Below, piece after piece: positions 25,855-34,801 of a stretch of 64,000 bases of DNA (position 1 is its first letter; each line of letters begins with the position of its first letter). A model generated the notes under the pieces. It searched no databases and was not told where the DNA came from. It worked only from the letters and a program-made list of their open reading frames with translations. Origin of the DNA: Paenibacillus plantarum (GTDB lineage Bacteria; Bacillota; Bacilli; Paenibacillales; NBRC-103111); NCBI RefSeq assembly GCF_013141695.1, contig NZ_WHNY01000083.1, positions 1-64,000 of the forward strand, given 5' to 3'. Made by a program: the position numbers and the translations under genes.

Positions 25855-25870
25855 TTGTATGCGCTTACTT
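25855..25870 (-). promoter_or_regulatory. Possible CcpA (cre) site before the pectate lyase
   Basis: On the minus strand AAGTAAGCGCATACAA matches the WTGNAANCGNWNNCAW consensus with one mismatch. It lies about 20 bp upstream of the start, a roadblock position, and would give catabolite repression of pectin digestion. Confidence 0.4.
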
Positions 25871-25944
25871 TTTGGTAAGAAGAAGAACTATGTAATGAAC
25901 GTAAGGATAGAAGGACGTCTTCAGGCGCCCTTTTCCTCCAAATC

Positions 25945-27462
25945 TCACGCTTGCGAACGAACCGTCACTTTCTCTTCTTCTAGGTAGTCCAGCTCCATCG
26001 TCTGTCTTCCTGAGAAGAATACATCCTCAGAACGAGCCACACGCGCAACCGGCGTCGCGGTATGCTTCCCCTTCATGGTAAGCGAGTGAACATCGACGCC
26101 ACGCGTATCTTCCAAACAAAGAGCAGGACCTTGACGCGTCTCGATACGCACATGATGAAGCTCCAAGTCCGCTACATGCTTGCACAGCATGCCGTCGCCA
26201 GCCATGATTAACTTCTCGCGCACCATGTCAGGCTCATCTCCCTGCTCCGTAGGATCCGTCGTCATCTCGATGTGCACATGGGATAGCTGCACGTCACGAA
26301 TCGGCATTTCTGGCAGTCCATAGAGGAAGCCAGCAGCGGCACGAGTCCGCTTCGCGGTTACTTGATGGATCCGAATGTGTTCGATCACAGGTGTGCATTC
26401 CGTTACGGGAACGGCTTCTGGACTGCTGATCAACGGGTCGCTTTCGTCAACGCCGTGCCGGTAGAACGAGTTAATCGTTAACGGACAGCACACATCTTCC
26501 ATATAAATATTGCTGACTAAGATATTCTTGATGTACCCGCCGCGAGCGCGGTTCGTTTTCATCCGTATGCCACGATCGGTCCCTGTGAAAATACAATTGG
26601 AAATGACCACATTCCGAATACCGCCAGCCATCTCGCTGCCGAGCACGACACCGCCATGTCCTCTCAACATCGTACAGTTGGTAATCACGATATTCTCGGA
26701 AGGCTTGCCCACCCGTCGGCCATCTTCATCGATGCCGGATTTGATGCACAAGCAATCATCGCCAACATCGAAGAAGCAATCAGAAATACGGACATTTTGG
26801 CAAGAGTCGATATCCAGTCCGTCGCCATTAGGCGTATCATTCGGGTTCTTAATCGAAACCCCATGAAGCTGAACATCCGAGCAATAGACGAGATGTGTAT
26901 TCCAGAAAGGGGAATTCTGCAAGGTTATACCTTCGAGCCTAACGCCTTCACAATCTATCAATTGCAGCAGCGGCGGCCTTAGAAATTGGGAGGACCACTC
27001 CACAATATTGCTCTTCACCGTTTCCAGCAACGCCCGATTCTTCACTTTGAGCTCTTGCGTTTGCGCCGAATCCACTGTACCGCCTTTGCGAATCTCACGA
27101 TACACTTGCCACCAGGCACTGCCTTGCCCATCAATGATGCCATCACCTTTGATCGCTACCTTCTTCAAGCCCCTCCCATAAATGAGCGGGGAGTACCCGT
27201 AGCATTCGTAACCTGACCAGCGCGTCTGTACGAGGGGGTACTTGTCGAACTCGCTGGTAAACATCAGCTTTGAGCCCGTCTCAAGCTCCAACGTCATGTA
27301 GCTGAGCAGCTCAATCCTGCCCGTGAGATACGTACCCGCTGGGACGAATACCGTTCCGCCGCCATGTAGCGAGCAGGCTTCGATCGCTGCCGCGATCGCC
27401 TGCGTGTTATCGGTTTCGCCATCACCAACAGCGCCGAACGTCGTTATGTTATATATCGCCAT
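25945..27462 (-). CDS. GH28 polygalacturonase-type glycosidase, cytoplasmic
   Basis: A 505-residue right-handed beta-helix glycosidase of family 28. Active-site blocks: NTPNGDGLDID (Asp214), VGDDCLCIKSG (Asp235/Asp236), GHGGVVLGSE (His269) and RGIRMKT (around 298-303), matching the family's NTD, DD, GHG and RIK motifs. No signal peptide: the protein begins MAIYNITTFGAVGDG directly at the fold, so it acts on imported oligogalacturonides or rhamnogalacturonides, probably as an exo-enzyme. Start ATG follows AAGGAGCG. It lies 19 nt after the GH105 gene, in an operon with it. Confidence 0.93.
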   Translation of the reverse strand: MAIYNITTFGAVGDGETDNTQAIAAAIEACSLHGGGTVFVPAGTYLTGRIELLSYMTLELETGSKLMFTSEFDKYPLVQTRWSGYECYGYSPLIYGRGLKKVAIKGDGIIDGQGSAWWQVYREIRKGGTVDSAQTQELKVKNRALLETVKSNIVEWSSQFLRPPLLQLIDCEGVRLEGITLQNSPFWNTHLVYCSDVQLHGVSIKNPNDTPNGDGLDIDSCQNVRISDCFFDVGDDCLCIKSGIDEDGRRVGKPSENIVITNCTMLRGHGGVVLGSEMAGGIRNVVISNCIFTGTDRGIRMKTNRARGGYIKNILVSNIYMEDVCCPLTINSFYRHGVDESDPLISSPEAVPVTECTPVIEHIRIHQVTAKRTRAAAGFLYGLPEMPIRDVQLSHVHIEMTTDPTEQGDEPDMVREKLIMAGDGMLCKHVADLELHHVRIETRQGPALCLEDTRGVDVHSLTMKGKHTATPVARVARSEDVFFSGRQTMELDYLEEEKVTVRSQA

Positions 27463-27481
27463 AGGTCGCTCCTTCGGATCC

Positions 27482-28576
27482 TTACTTGTTCAATGCTTCA
27501 ACTTCCACGCACGCCATGACAAAAGCTCCCACACCATGCAGATCATTCTCACTCGTTGGACGCGTTACATAGTTCTCATAGTCACCCGCCGATGTTCCAA
27601 TACAAATCAGCGGCAAAATAACTCTTCCTTGCTCATCAAATTTCAACGTGCGCAGCAAGCCTTCATACCCTTTCACCGCTGCTGCCGCACATTCACGGTC
27701 AACAACCCCAAGATTCACGGCTTTGGCGATCGTGTAGACGAACAGACTTGTACAGGAGCTTTCCAGCCAGTTATCCGGTTGATTGCCTTTGTCGATCACC
27801 TGATACCAGAGGCCGCTATCAGCATCCTGGTAGCGGATCAACGCATGCACGAAGTCGTGCAGCGAGCTGACCAGCGCTACGCGCCCTGGCTCGTCTGCCG
27901 GCAATTCGTCGAGGAACTGCGAGACGGCTAAGCCGTACCAGCCAAGCGAACGCCCCCAGAATTCCGGCGAGCAGCCGGTTTCGGGGTTCGCCCACGGCAT
28001 GCGGCGGCTTTCGTCCCACGCATGGTACAGCAGACCCGTGCGCTCGTCTTTCATATACTTGCGCATAAGCTGCTCTTGATGCAGCACGGTTTGGCGCAAG
28101 CTTGTTTCGCCGAAGGCGTTCGCGTATTTCAGCGAGAAGACGCCGGCCATGTACAGACCGTCCAACCACATTTGGTTGGCGTATTTATCTTTGTGCCAGA
28201 ACCCACCTTCGGAGGTGAGGTTCAGGGTCTTGAGCAGATTGCGCAGCTTATCTGCAGCTGCGCGGTATTTGGGCTGGCCTGTGCGCTGTTCGATGCGGAA
28301 CAGCAGCAGCCCAGCTTGCATCGCGTCGAGCTCGTCGCGCGCGAAGTAGAGACTGCCATTGTCATCGACTAGGCCGTCGACATAACCTTGGATATACGCG
28401 TCATAGCGCGTATCCGGATTGGCTTGTGCAAGCATTTCCATGCCGCACAGGAATACGCCCTGATGGTAATGCCAGCGCCCAGCGGGCGGAAGCTGCATCG
28501 GCGTATGCATGTCCATGATCGAGTCGCAGGCAGCTTGTGCCCACTCCAGTGGTGTACGGGTTGTTGTTGAAGCCAT
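27482..28576 (-). CDS. GH105 unsaturated rhamnogalacturonyl hydrolase
   Basis: A 364-residue (alpha/alpha)6-barrel enzyme of the YteR/YesR family that removes the unsaturated uronic acid left by lyases at the non-reducing end of pectic oligomers. Marks include GRWHYHQGVFLCGMEML at the N-terminus, the active-site loop QMWLDGLYMAGVF (whose Asp is catalytic in the family), WGRSLGWYGLAVSQFLDELP and the C-terminal GTSAGDY. No signal peptide. Start at MASTTTRT with AAAGGGG ahead; the open frame upstream runs into a quartet repeat and is not coding. It works downstream of the surface lyase and the ABC importer. Confidence 0.93.
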   Translation of the reverse strand: MASTTTRTPLEWAQAACDSIMDMHTPMQLPPAGRWHYHQGVFLCGMEMLAQANPDTRYDAYIQGYVDGLVDDNGSLYFARDELDAMQAGLLLFRIEQRTGQPKYRAAADKLRNLLKTLNLTSEGGFWHKDKYANQMWLDGLYMAGVFSLKYANAFGETSLRQTVLHQEQLMRKYMKDERTGLLYHAWDESRRMPWANPETGCSPEFWGRSLGWYGLAVSQFLDELPADEPGRVALVSSLHDFVHALIRYQDADSGLWYQVIDKGNQPDNWLESSCTSLFVYTIAKAVNLGVVDRECAAAAVKGYEGLLRTLKFDEQGRVILPLICIGTSAGDYENYVTRPTSENDLHGVGAFVMACVEVEALNK

Positions 28577-28609
28577 GATGTGTTTCCCCTTTCCAGGATA
28601 GTATCCATT

Positions 28610-28794
28610 TAAATGGAAAAACTCCATCTAATTTCCTCACTTTAGGCGTGTTTGAAGAACTAACTGTATTTTCTACAGTTAGTTCCTCTCCTTTTAGCGA
28701 GAAACGGTTGAATTGGCCGAATTAGCTGGAGTTTTTCCATCTAGTTGTTGAGATCTGTCTATTTCTTAAAAAATAGATGTAGTTTTTCCACTTA
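28610..28794. repeat. Quartet repeat C: four 21-bp dyads spaced 51/62/51
   Basis: Units start at 28610, 28661, 28723 and 28774. Unit 2 is a good inverted repeat (TAACTGTA/TACAGTTA), unit 1 reads TAAATGGA/TCCATCTA, and units 3 and 4 carry the reverse-complement core GTTTTTCC of unit 1. It lies 54 nt beyond the stop of the ABC permease and 34 nt before the GH105 start, splitting what would otherwise be one operon. Confidence 0.92.
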
Positions 28795-28847
28795 ACTTCT
28801 GCGACATGGCGGGAAGTGCTGGGTTGCCAGGTTGTCTATGGGTTTGA

Positions 28848-29723
28848 CTATCCTTTGATGGATCCAATCATCGCACCCTTAGCAAAATGCTTCTGCAAGA
28901 ACGGATACACTAATAGAATCGGAAGAGTCGCTACGACGATTACTGCCATTTTAATCGACTGGGCTGGTGGCGGTGCCACGCTGTCCAAGTCAGAGCTTAC
29001 GTCCATACCGCTGGCAAGGACGACAATTTGGCGAAGCAAAACCTGAATCGGCCATTTGGCACTTTCATTGATATAGAGAATCGCGCTCATATACGTGTTC
29101 CAATACGTTACCGCGTAGAACAATGAAATCGTTGCAATCGCAGGCATCGACAACGGTAGCACGATACGGAACAAGATACCGAAGTCGCTGCAGCCATCAA
29201 TTTTAGCCGACTCCTCCAGTCCTTCAGGGATGTTCTGGAAGAAGTTTTTCAAAATAATTAAGTTAAACGCACTGACTGCTGTTGGCAGAATCAACGCCGC
29301 ATAGGTGTCGATCATGCCAAGCTCCTTAACCACCAGGAACGTCGGGATCAACCCGCCGTGGAACAACATGGTGAATACAACGAGGAACATAATCACTTTA
29401 CGACCATCCACATCTCTGCGTGCCAAGCCGTAAGCCATCAATGCTGTGATGAACATACTAATCACGGTGCCGATAGCCGTCGTCCCAATCGAGACCGCCA
29501 TCGCTTTGAATATCGTATTCGTCGAAAATATAAACCGATAAGCCTCGATACTCCAATCCGTCGGAATGAGGACGAATTTCTTCGCCGCCATTTCCGCACT
29601 CGTCGTGAAGGAACCTGCCACCACGTGCACGAAGGGGATGATCGTAACCAATCCGATAATCGTTAATAACAAATAGTTGATGATACCGAACGTTCTGCCG
29701 GCAATTGTTTTATCTTCTACCAC
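28848..29723 (-). CDS. ABC transporter permease (LplC/YtcP-like)
   Basis: Membrane permease of a carbohydrate uptake ABC transporter (family 1), about 291 residues with six transmembrane helices and the cytoplasmic EAA loop (EGLEESAKIDGCSDFGILFRIVLPLSMP) that contacts the ATPase. A GTG start at 29723 is preferred, since AGGAGG lies nine nt ahead; a TTG directly abutting the AGGAGG is too close. Partner of the permease at 29762-30712 and the lipoprotein at 30800-32341. No ATPase gene is nearby, as usual for transporters that share an MsmX-type ATPase. The substrate is probably pectic oligosaccharide, inferred from neighbours. Confidence 0.92.
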   Translation of the reverse strand: MVEDKTIAGRTFGIINYLLLTIIGLVTIIPFVHVVAGSFTTSAEMAAKKFVLIPTDWSIEAYRFIFSTNTIFKAMAVSIGTTAIGTVISMFITALMAYGLARRDVDGRKVIMFLVVFTMLFHGGLIPTFLVVKELGMIDTYAALILPTAVSAFNLIILKNFFQNIPEGLEESAKIDGCSDFGILFRIVLPLSMPAIATISLFYAVTYWNTYMSAILYINESAKWPIQVLLRQIVVLASGMDVSSDLDSVAPPPAQSIKMAVIVVATLPILLVYPFLQKHFAKGAMIGSIKG

Positions 29724-29761
29724 GACTTTCAACCTCCTAGCTGCTTACACGCTACACAAGC

Positions 29762-30712
29762 CTAGTAAACGCCTTCTTCGCCCATTTTCTTTGCAATTCG
29801 ATTCACAATCATCACCAGAACAAGTCCAATAAAGGATTTGAACAAACCAATTGCTGCACTGTAGCTGAATTGCCCTTGTTTCAAACCTGCTGTATATACA
29901 TAAGTATCAATGATCTCAGCAACTTCTCGGTTCATGGAGTTAAGAAGCAAATACACATGTTCGAAACCGAGCTCGAGAACCGCACCAATTTTCAAAATTA
30001 GTAAAACAATAATGACACTTCGGATCGCCGGCAGCGTAATGTGCCACACTTGTCTAAGACGTCCTGCGCCATCCATACGAGCAGCTTCATACAATCCGGG
30101 GTCAATGGAGGCAATAGCCGCCAAATAAATGATCGTTCCCCAACCTGCTTCACGCCAAATCACTTGCAGAATATAAATCGGTCTGAACCATTCTGGAGCA
30201 AGTAAGAAATTCACCTTTTCAAAGCCGAAATACGTAATCATTTCATTAATAACGCCGCCGTCCATAGTCAGCATAACGAAGCTGATGGAGACGATAATGA
30301 CCCAAGACATAAAGTGAGGCAGGTACACGATTGTTTGAAACACTTTCTTGAAGAGATTCCCTCTAACTTCATTCAGCATGAGCGCCAAGATGATGGGGAT
30401 TGGGAAATAAAACAAGAGATTCATAACGAACAAGATTAACGTATTGCTCAAAATATTTAAGAAGTCCGGCTCTGTAAACAATCGCTGAAAATGCTCGAGA
30501 CCGACCCATTCACTCCCCGTAATTCCTTTGAAAGGCTTGTAGTTCTGGAAGGAAATGATCAATCCATACATCGGGATGTATTTGAAAACGATAAAATACA
30601 AAATCCCCGGCAGCAACATGACATAAATCCATTTGTTTTTCCAAAGACGCCTGCTTAGTTCACTGCTCGACTTCCTTGCGACAACACTTTGCGAAACATT
30701 CACTTCTTGCAT
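29762..30712 (-). CDS. ABC transporter permease (LplB/YtpP-like)
   Basis: First permease of the same importer, 316 residues, six transmembrane helices. LplB features: WKNKWIYVMLLPGILYFIVFKYIPMYGLIISFQNYKPFKG at the N-terminus and the EAA loop GLYEAARMDGAGRLRQVWHITLP. Start at MQEVNVSQ, preceded by AAGGAAGAAG; fifteen earlier codons overlap the leader. Cytoplasmic membrane; imports oligosaccharide with the lipoprotein encoded immediately upstream. Confidence 0.93.
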   Translation of the reverse strand: MQEVNVSQSVVARKSSSELSRRLWKNKWIYVMLLPGILYFIVFKYIPMYGLIISFQNYKPFKGITGSEWVGLEHFQRLFTEPDFLNILSNTLILFVMNLLFYFPIPIILALMLNEVRGNLFKKVFQTIVYLPHFMSWVIIVSISFVMLTMDGGVINEMITYFGFEKVNFLLAPEWFRPIYILQVIWREAGWGTIIYLAAIASIDPGLYEAARMDGAGRLRQVWHITLPAIRSVIIVLLILKIGAVLELGFEHVYLLLNSMNREVAEIIDTYVYTAGLKQGQFSYSAAIGLFKSFIGLVLVMIVNRIAKKMGEEGVY

Positions 30713-30799
30713 AGGACTTCTTCCTTTCCTTAAAAGGAGAAGACTGCCGCGGTGCAAGCAGCCCTCTCGCCTTGACTAGTCAGACACTGTGTTGCTGAA

Positions 30800-32341
30800 T
30801 TACTTTTTAAGTGCGTTGTATTCTTCGATGATTTTGCTGCCGCCACGACTTTTCCAATCTTCAATCGCTTTATCAAATCCATCTTTATCCAGTGTTCCGT
30901 AAATGTATTTGTTCGTTGCATCCGTGATAACCGCTTGCAATTGAACACCTTTTTCAAGGTTTGTTTTGGAATCTAGCGCTGCAACTGGATCTTGAACAGC
31001 GAACTTCAGGTTCGCGATTTTCAATTCATCCGCTTTACCTTGTGCAGGGATCGTTGGAATACCCAAGAATCTGCCCGACGTATCTTCATCACCAATCGCT
31101 GCATCTGTGAATGGTTTTACTTCGCGTGTCCATTTTTCTTCATCCAGCTTCTTCGCTTTGTTATCGACTACGCTGTAGTTCGCATCTTTAATGCCCCAGT
31201 TCGCCATGTTCGCTACTTCTGGTGTCATCATTTTGTCGAAGTACGCTAGCACTTTACGAAGATCTGCTTCTGTTTTGTTCGAGGATTTCGGGAACAGCAC
31301 GACGTTTGCATAGCCAGGCAGTGCCCATGCTGCGAATTTACCGTCAGGTCCAGCTACCATGCTGTGTACATCGACTACGGCTGTCGGTACGTTTTTGACC
31401 AAGTCTTTGTTCAATGTGGAAACGTCCGTCATCGCTCCGATATACATACCTGCTGTTCCGCTTGTGAACAGTTTTTGTTGATCTGTTTTACTTGTAGCAG
31501 CGAAATCTTTATTGATGTAGCCGCCATCACGCATTTTTTTGAAATAATCCATCGTCGCTACATATTGCGGGAACATGAATTCCGGAGCTAGCTTACCATC
31601 CTTAGTGCCCCAGTTATTCGGCGTGCCCTGCCAAGCTGCAACTGTTTTGAATGCGCCATAGATCAGATCGTTACGATCGGTTAGACCAATGGTGTCTTTT
31701 TTGCCATTTCCGTCAGGATCGTTTTCCGTAAACGCTTTCGCCATGGCGAACAATTCATCTAGATTAGCAGGAGGTTTCAGACCCAACTTGTCTGCCCAGT
31801 CTTTACGGTAGATGAGTCCTTGACGAGCAATGTCTACACCGCGGTACAAGGTGTACAATTTGCCATCCACTTTCGTATTGTCATTCGTTGTGGATTTCAA
31901 TTTGCTAAGGTTCGGGAAGTCTTTCAATAGTGGCCCGATCTCCCAGAATTGACCGTCACGGATCGCGGATTTCATTTGAATGAAGGTTGCTTGGTTTTTC
32001 AAATACGTTACTTGTGGCAGTGCTCCTGTTGCAAATGTCGTATTCAACTTCTCTTCATACGTGTCTGCTGGGAAGAATTGATACGTCAGTTTCGTGTTCG
32101 TCAGCTTTTCAAGTTCTTTAATAATGGTATCTGGTGGCGTTTGTGCCGTATTGAGTGGTGCCATGATGGTAATTGCTGTCGGTGTATTGTCTGTCGGCTT
32201 CGGTGCTGTTGTTGTCGTTGCTGCCACTGATGACGATGCTGCAGTTGTCGATGCAGGCGTTTCTTTATCTCCGCATGCTGCCAAAGCAAAGCTGGAAACG
32301 AGTAGTACGCTTAGTGGAATCGTAACTAAATTTCTCTTCAT
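30800..32341 (-). CDS. ABC transporter substrate-binding lipoprotein (LplA-like)
   Basis: A 513-residue extracellular solute-binding protein of family 1. The signal peptide ends in the lipobox SFALAACG, followed by a Ser/Thr/Ala/Pro-rich tether (about 22-50). The body shows IMAPLNTAQTPPDTIIKELEK, DPDGNGKKDTIGLTDRNDL (a calcium-binding-like loop common in LplA proteins) and the terminal DKDGFDKAIEDWKSRGG. Start at MKRNLVTIP with CGGAGG ahead. A close paralogue is encoded at 33126-34646. The upstream region carries the 19-bp direct repeat shared with that paralogue. Confidence 0.93.
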   Translation of the reverse strand: MKRNLVTIPLSVLLVSSFALAACGDKETPASTTAASSSVAATTTTAPKPTDNTPTAITIMAPLNTAQTPPDTIIKELEKLTNTKLTYQFFPADTYEEKLNTTFATGALPQVTYLKNQATFIQMKSAIRDGQFWEIGPLLKDFPNLSKLKSTTNDNTKVDGKLYTLYRGVDIARQGLIYRKDWADKLGLKPPANLDELFAMAKAFTENDPDGNGKKDTIGLTDRNDLIYGAFKTVAAWQGTPNNWGTKDGKLAPEFMFPQYVATMDYFKKMRDGGYINKDFAATSKTDQQKLFTSGTAGMYIGAMTDVSTLNKDLVKNVPTAVVDVHSMVAGPDGKFAAWALPGYANVVLFPKSSNKTEADLRKVLAYFDKMMTPEVANMANWGIKDANYSVVDNKAKKLDEEKWTREVKPFTDAAIGDEDTSGRFLGIPTIPAQGKADELKIANLKFAVQDPVAALDSKTNLEKGVQLQAVITDATNKYIYGTLDKDGFDKAIEDWKSRGGSKIIEEYNALKK

Positions 32342-32450
32342 ATCGGTTTGACCTCCGTGAAAATGTTGTGTGCTACAACTCACACATTACACGGTTCGGG
32401 GGAGGTACCGAAACAATCATTTACTCATATAACCCACGTCTGACGCGGGA

Positions 32451-32489
32451 TGTGAGATGATGATTATCGGGAGGGGAAATGATTATTGA
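32451..32489 (-). promoter_or_regulatory. Direct-repeat operator upstream of the LplA-like gene
   Basis: Plus-strand ATGATTATC at 32460 and ATGATTATTGA at 32479, start-to-start 19 bp, preceded by TGTGAGATG. The block recurs at 34687-34725 with the same spacing. Probable AraC-type binding site for the regulator encoded at 34802. Confidence 0.65.
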
Positions 32490-32536
32490 GGAGGCCTTTA
32501 AGGCCGCGTGGTTGAGTCTTTAGGCCTAAAAGGACA

Positions 32537-32563
32537 AAAGAAAAAGCCTACCTGTTGGTAGAC
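32537..32563 (-). terminator. Minus-strand terminator, probably of an antisense RNA to the toxin
   Basis: Minus strand: GTCTACC, short loop, GGTAGGC, then TTTTTCTTTT. The RNA it ends would run antisense through the toxin gene at 32634-32720, the layout of type I antitoxins such as RatA. No convincing antisense promoter was found. Confidence 0.55.
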
Positions 32564-32633
32564 TCGTTATGATATATTTATTAAGTACAATCTCAACTTG
32601 TGTGCGGCTCCCTCCGGAAAGGAGGTTGATGCC

Positions 32634-32720
32634 ATGGAAGCTTTCCAAACGATAATCGTTATGCTCGCGTTCGGTACGTTTATACTGGCGCTTCTAACAT
32701 ATATCGAAAAACGAAAGTAA
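32634..32720 (+). CDS. Holin-like type I toxin peptide
   Basis: A 28-residue peptide too short for routine gene calling. It starts MEAFQTIIVMLAFGTF, continues as one membrane helix and ends TYIEKRK, the signature of the small 'putative holin-like toxin' family of Firmicutes type I toxin-antitoxin systems. A perfect AAGGAGG lies eight nt before the ATG. Insertion into the cell membrane is the known mode of related peptides. Antisense control is suggested by the opposing terminator at 32537-32563. It is isolated between two binding-protein genes on the other strand. Confidence 0.85.
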   Translation: MEAFQTIIVMLAFGTFILALLTYIEKRK

Positions 32721-32798
32721 CCCACTCAGGCTGACTACCTAACCAGTGGGTTACACCTTGCTTATACCTTGGAGGTTGCCCACCAAATTATTGTGCAG

Positions 32799-32825
32799 GA
32801 GACGTGTTGGTAGCACGTCTCTTTT
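32799..32825 (+). terminator. Terminator after the toxin gene
   Basis: GAGACGTG, loop TTGGTA, GCACGTCTC, then TTTT. It ends the toxin mRNA about 80 nt after the stop; the intervening CCCACT/AGTGGG pair (32721-32750) may form another stem in the 3' UTR. Confidence 0.8.
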
Positions 32826-32901
32826 CTATTTATAATCTTATCACGCCTTATTTATACTCGCAACTTACTTATTGCCTTAGACGCTTACCTCGATCAGCAA
32901 T

Positions 32902-33086
32902 TAACTGGAAAACCTCCATCTAATTCCACCGAAATGCACCCAATATCGAAGATAGATGGAAAACCTCCATCTAATTTAAGCTAAATTACTCATATGGCCA
33001 ATAGTAGCTCGAATTAACTACCTATTTTCCATCTAATCACACTTTCCAACGAAATCCGCCAAATTTAGCTGTAGGAAATCCAGTTA
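32902..33086. repeat. Quartet repeat D: four 21-bp dyads spaced 51/62/51
   Basis: Units start at 32902, 32953, 33015 and 33066. Unit 2 is a perfect inverted repeat (TAGATGGA/TCCATCTA). Unit 4 uses the GTAGGAAATCC core also seen in copies B and E. It lies 40 nt beyond the stop of the binding protein at 33126 and after the toxin terminator. Confidence 0.92.
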
Positions 33087-33125
33087 TTCGCACGATGTCC
33101 CAGAGTTTACAGGTGCGAGACCCGA

Positions 33126-34646
33126 CTACCCCTTCTTCGCAAATGCCTCATTATACTCCGTTATCATCTGATTCCCGCCGCCGCGCTTCCAACGCTCGAT
33201 TTCTTGTTGAAAAGCCGCTTTATCCAGCTTGCCCAGAATATAATTGTACGTCGCATCGGAGATGATTTTGTACAACTCGACGCCTCGTTCGTCGTAGGTC
33301 TTTGACTCCATGCCTAATGTCGGATCCTTGACGACGTATTTCTCATTATCCAAGCTCAGCGTATCGGCCAGCTGGGACAAAGATTCACTTTCCACAACGG
33401 GAATGACGTTCGGGTTGTTCAGATCGGCGATCATCAGCGCATACAAGGCGTTGACTTCATTGACACGAATCTTCGACGTCTCTTCGGAGAGCTGGATTTG
33501 CCCATTTTTAACTGTATAATGCCGTCCCTCTAGGCCGTACTTCATGAGATTGGCGACATCTTTATCCATCGTCCGATCAAAAAACTGCAGCATCTGCTTC
33601 AGTTCCGCCTCGGTTCTTATAGCCTTTTTCGAAAAGAGATATAATGCACTATAGTTTGGAATGGACCAAATATGAAATCCTTGCGGCCCTTCAATATGAT
33701 TCACCAACGTCAGTCTTGCCTCCGGATTCACTAACTGCGCCTCATCGGAAAGACGCTGCACATCCTGCATACTGCCAATGTACACGCCGGCCGTGCCGCG
33801 AATCAGCTTATCTCGCTGTACTTCCTTACTCGTTACCGCAAAATCCGAATTAATCAGCTTCTCATCATAGAGCTTCTTCATGAAATTCATCGCATCGATA
33901 TAGGACTGCGTTTCAAACTCCGGTACAAGCTTACCTCCGGTAACACCCCAATTATTCGGTGTCCCAAAATAGGAGCTGAGCGTCTTAAAGGAACCGAACA
34001 CCAAGTCATTGCGGTCCGTTAACCCGATCGTATCATTCTTCCCGTCGCGATCAGGGTCGCCATATGTGAACGCTTTTAAAACCTCATAAAGTTCATTTAA
34101 ATTCGTCGGCTTTTTCAACTTAAGATTATTCAGCCAATCCTCACGAATAATAATGCCTTGCCGAGAGGACGGGCGCTCGGTATATAAGCCATAGATTTTG
34201 CCATCGACCGCCGCTTGCCCCAAAATCTCTTTATTCAGCTTTTTTAAATTTGGATACGCATCCAAATACGGCCCAATATCCCAGAATGCGCCGGAACGGA
34301 TCGAATTTTTCATCAGCATGTAATCCGTATATTTCACGTAGGTTGCCTTTTTCAACGAGTTCGTCGTAAGGGCCGTATTCATTTTATCCGTGTAGATGCC
34401 ATCCGGAACCCAATTCAATTCCAGCTTCGTTTGCGTCTTATTCTCAATCGCTTGGACAAGCTCAGGTATGGGCGGATGCGGAAAATGAAGAGGTGCCATA
34501 ATAGAAATAACAGGCCTTGCACCTTTATCATCTTCTGCTTTTGGCGTGTTGTCGTTCTGACAGGCACTGATCAACATGATGACAATAAGAACGATACTCA
34601 TTCGTCCTGTCCACTTAAACCGCTGGCCAACTATTCCACTTCTCAT
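33126..34646 (-). CDS. Second substrate-binding lipoprotein (LplA-like)
   Basis: A 506-residue paralogue of the lipoprotein at 30800-32341: same IMAPLHFPHPPIPELVQAIE start of the mature domain, DPDRDGKNDTIGLTDRNDL loop and terminal ERWKRGGGNQMITEYNEAF. Lipobox LISACQ after a hydrophobic signal. Start at MRSGIVGQ with AAGGAGGAG ahead. It has no permease genes of its own, so it may feed the permeases at 28848-30712 with a different ligand, or act as a ligand-presenting partner for the membrane regulator encoded divergently at 34802. Both ideas are inference. Confidence 0.92.
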   Translation of the reverse strand: MRSGIVGQRFKWTGRMSIVLIVIMLISACQNDNTPKAEDDKGARPVISIMAPLHFPHPPIPELVQAIENKTQTKLELNWVPDGIYTDKMNTALTTNSLKKATYVKYTDYMLMKNSIRSGAFWDIGPYLDAYPNLKKLNKEILGQAAVDGKIYGLYTERPSSRQGIIIREDWLNNLKLKKPTNLNELYEVLKAFTYGDPDRDGKNDTIGLTDRNDLVFGSFKTLSSYFGTPNNWGVTGGKLVPEFETQSYIDAMNFMKKLYDEKLINSDFAVTSKEVQRDKLIRGTAGVYIGSMQDVQRLSDEAQLVNPEARLTLVNHIEGPQGFHIWSIPNYSALYLFSKKAIRTEAELKQMLQFFDRTMDKDVANLMKYGLEGRHYTVKNGQIQLSEETSKIRVNEVNALYALMIADLNNPNVIPVVESESLSQLADTLSLDNEKYVVKDPTLGMESKTYDERGVELYKIISDATYNYILGKLDKAAFQQEIERWKRGGGNQMITEYNEAFAKKG

Positions 34647-34686
34647 GCTAACTCCTCCTTGCAACAGCTGTGTTTTGGGCGGCAAA

Positions 34687-34750
34687 TATGAGATAATGAT
34701 TATCCCATTTGCAGATGATTATTGATCTGAACCGCACTCTTGACTACAAT
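34687..34750. promoter_or_regulatory. Divergent control region: direct repeats overlapping the regulator's promoter
   Basis: ATGATTATC at 34696 and ATGATTATTGA at 34715 (19 bp apart) duplicate the block at 32451-32489. On the plus strand a promoter, TTGATC (34722-34727), 17-bp spacer, TACAAT (34745-34750), overlaps the second repeat. This predicts autoregulation of the gene at 34802 and joint control of the two lipoprotein genes. Confidence 0.65.
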
Positions 34751-34801
34751 ACATAGATAGTCTGACGAATGATTCTTTGAACAGATAAGGTGTTGGATGC
34801 G

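Noticed and set aside
32094..32351. Val/Ala-rich plus-strand open frame opposite the lipoprotein signal peptide
   Set aside because: Antisense of the Ala/Thr-rich tether; compositional artefact.
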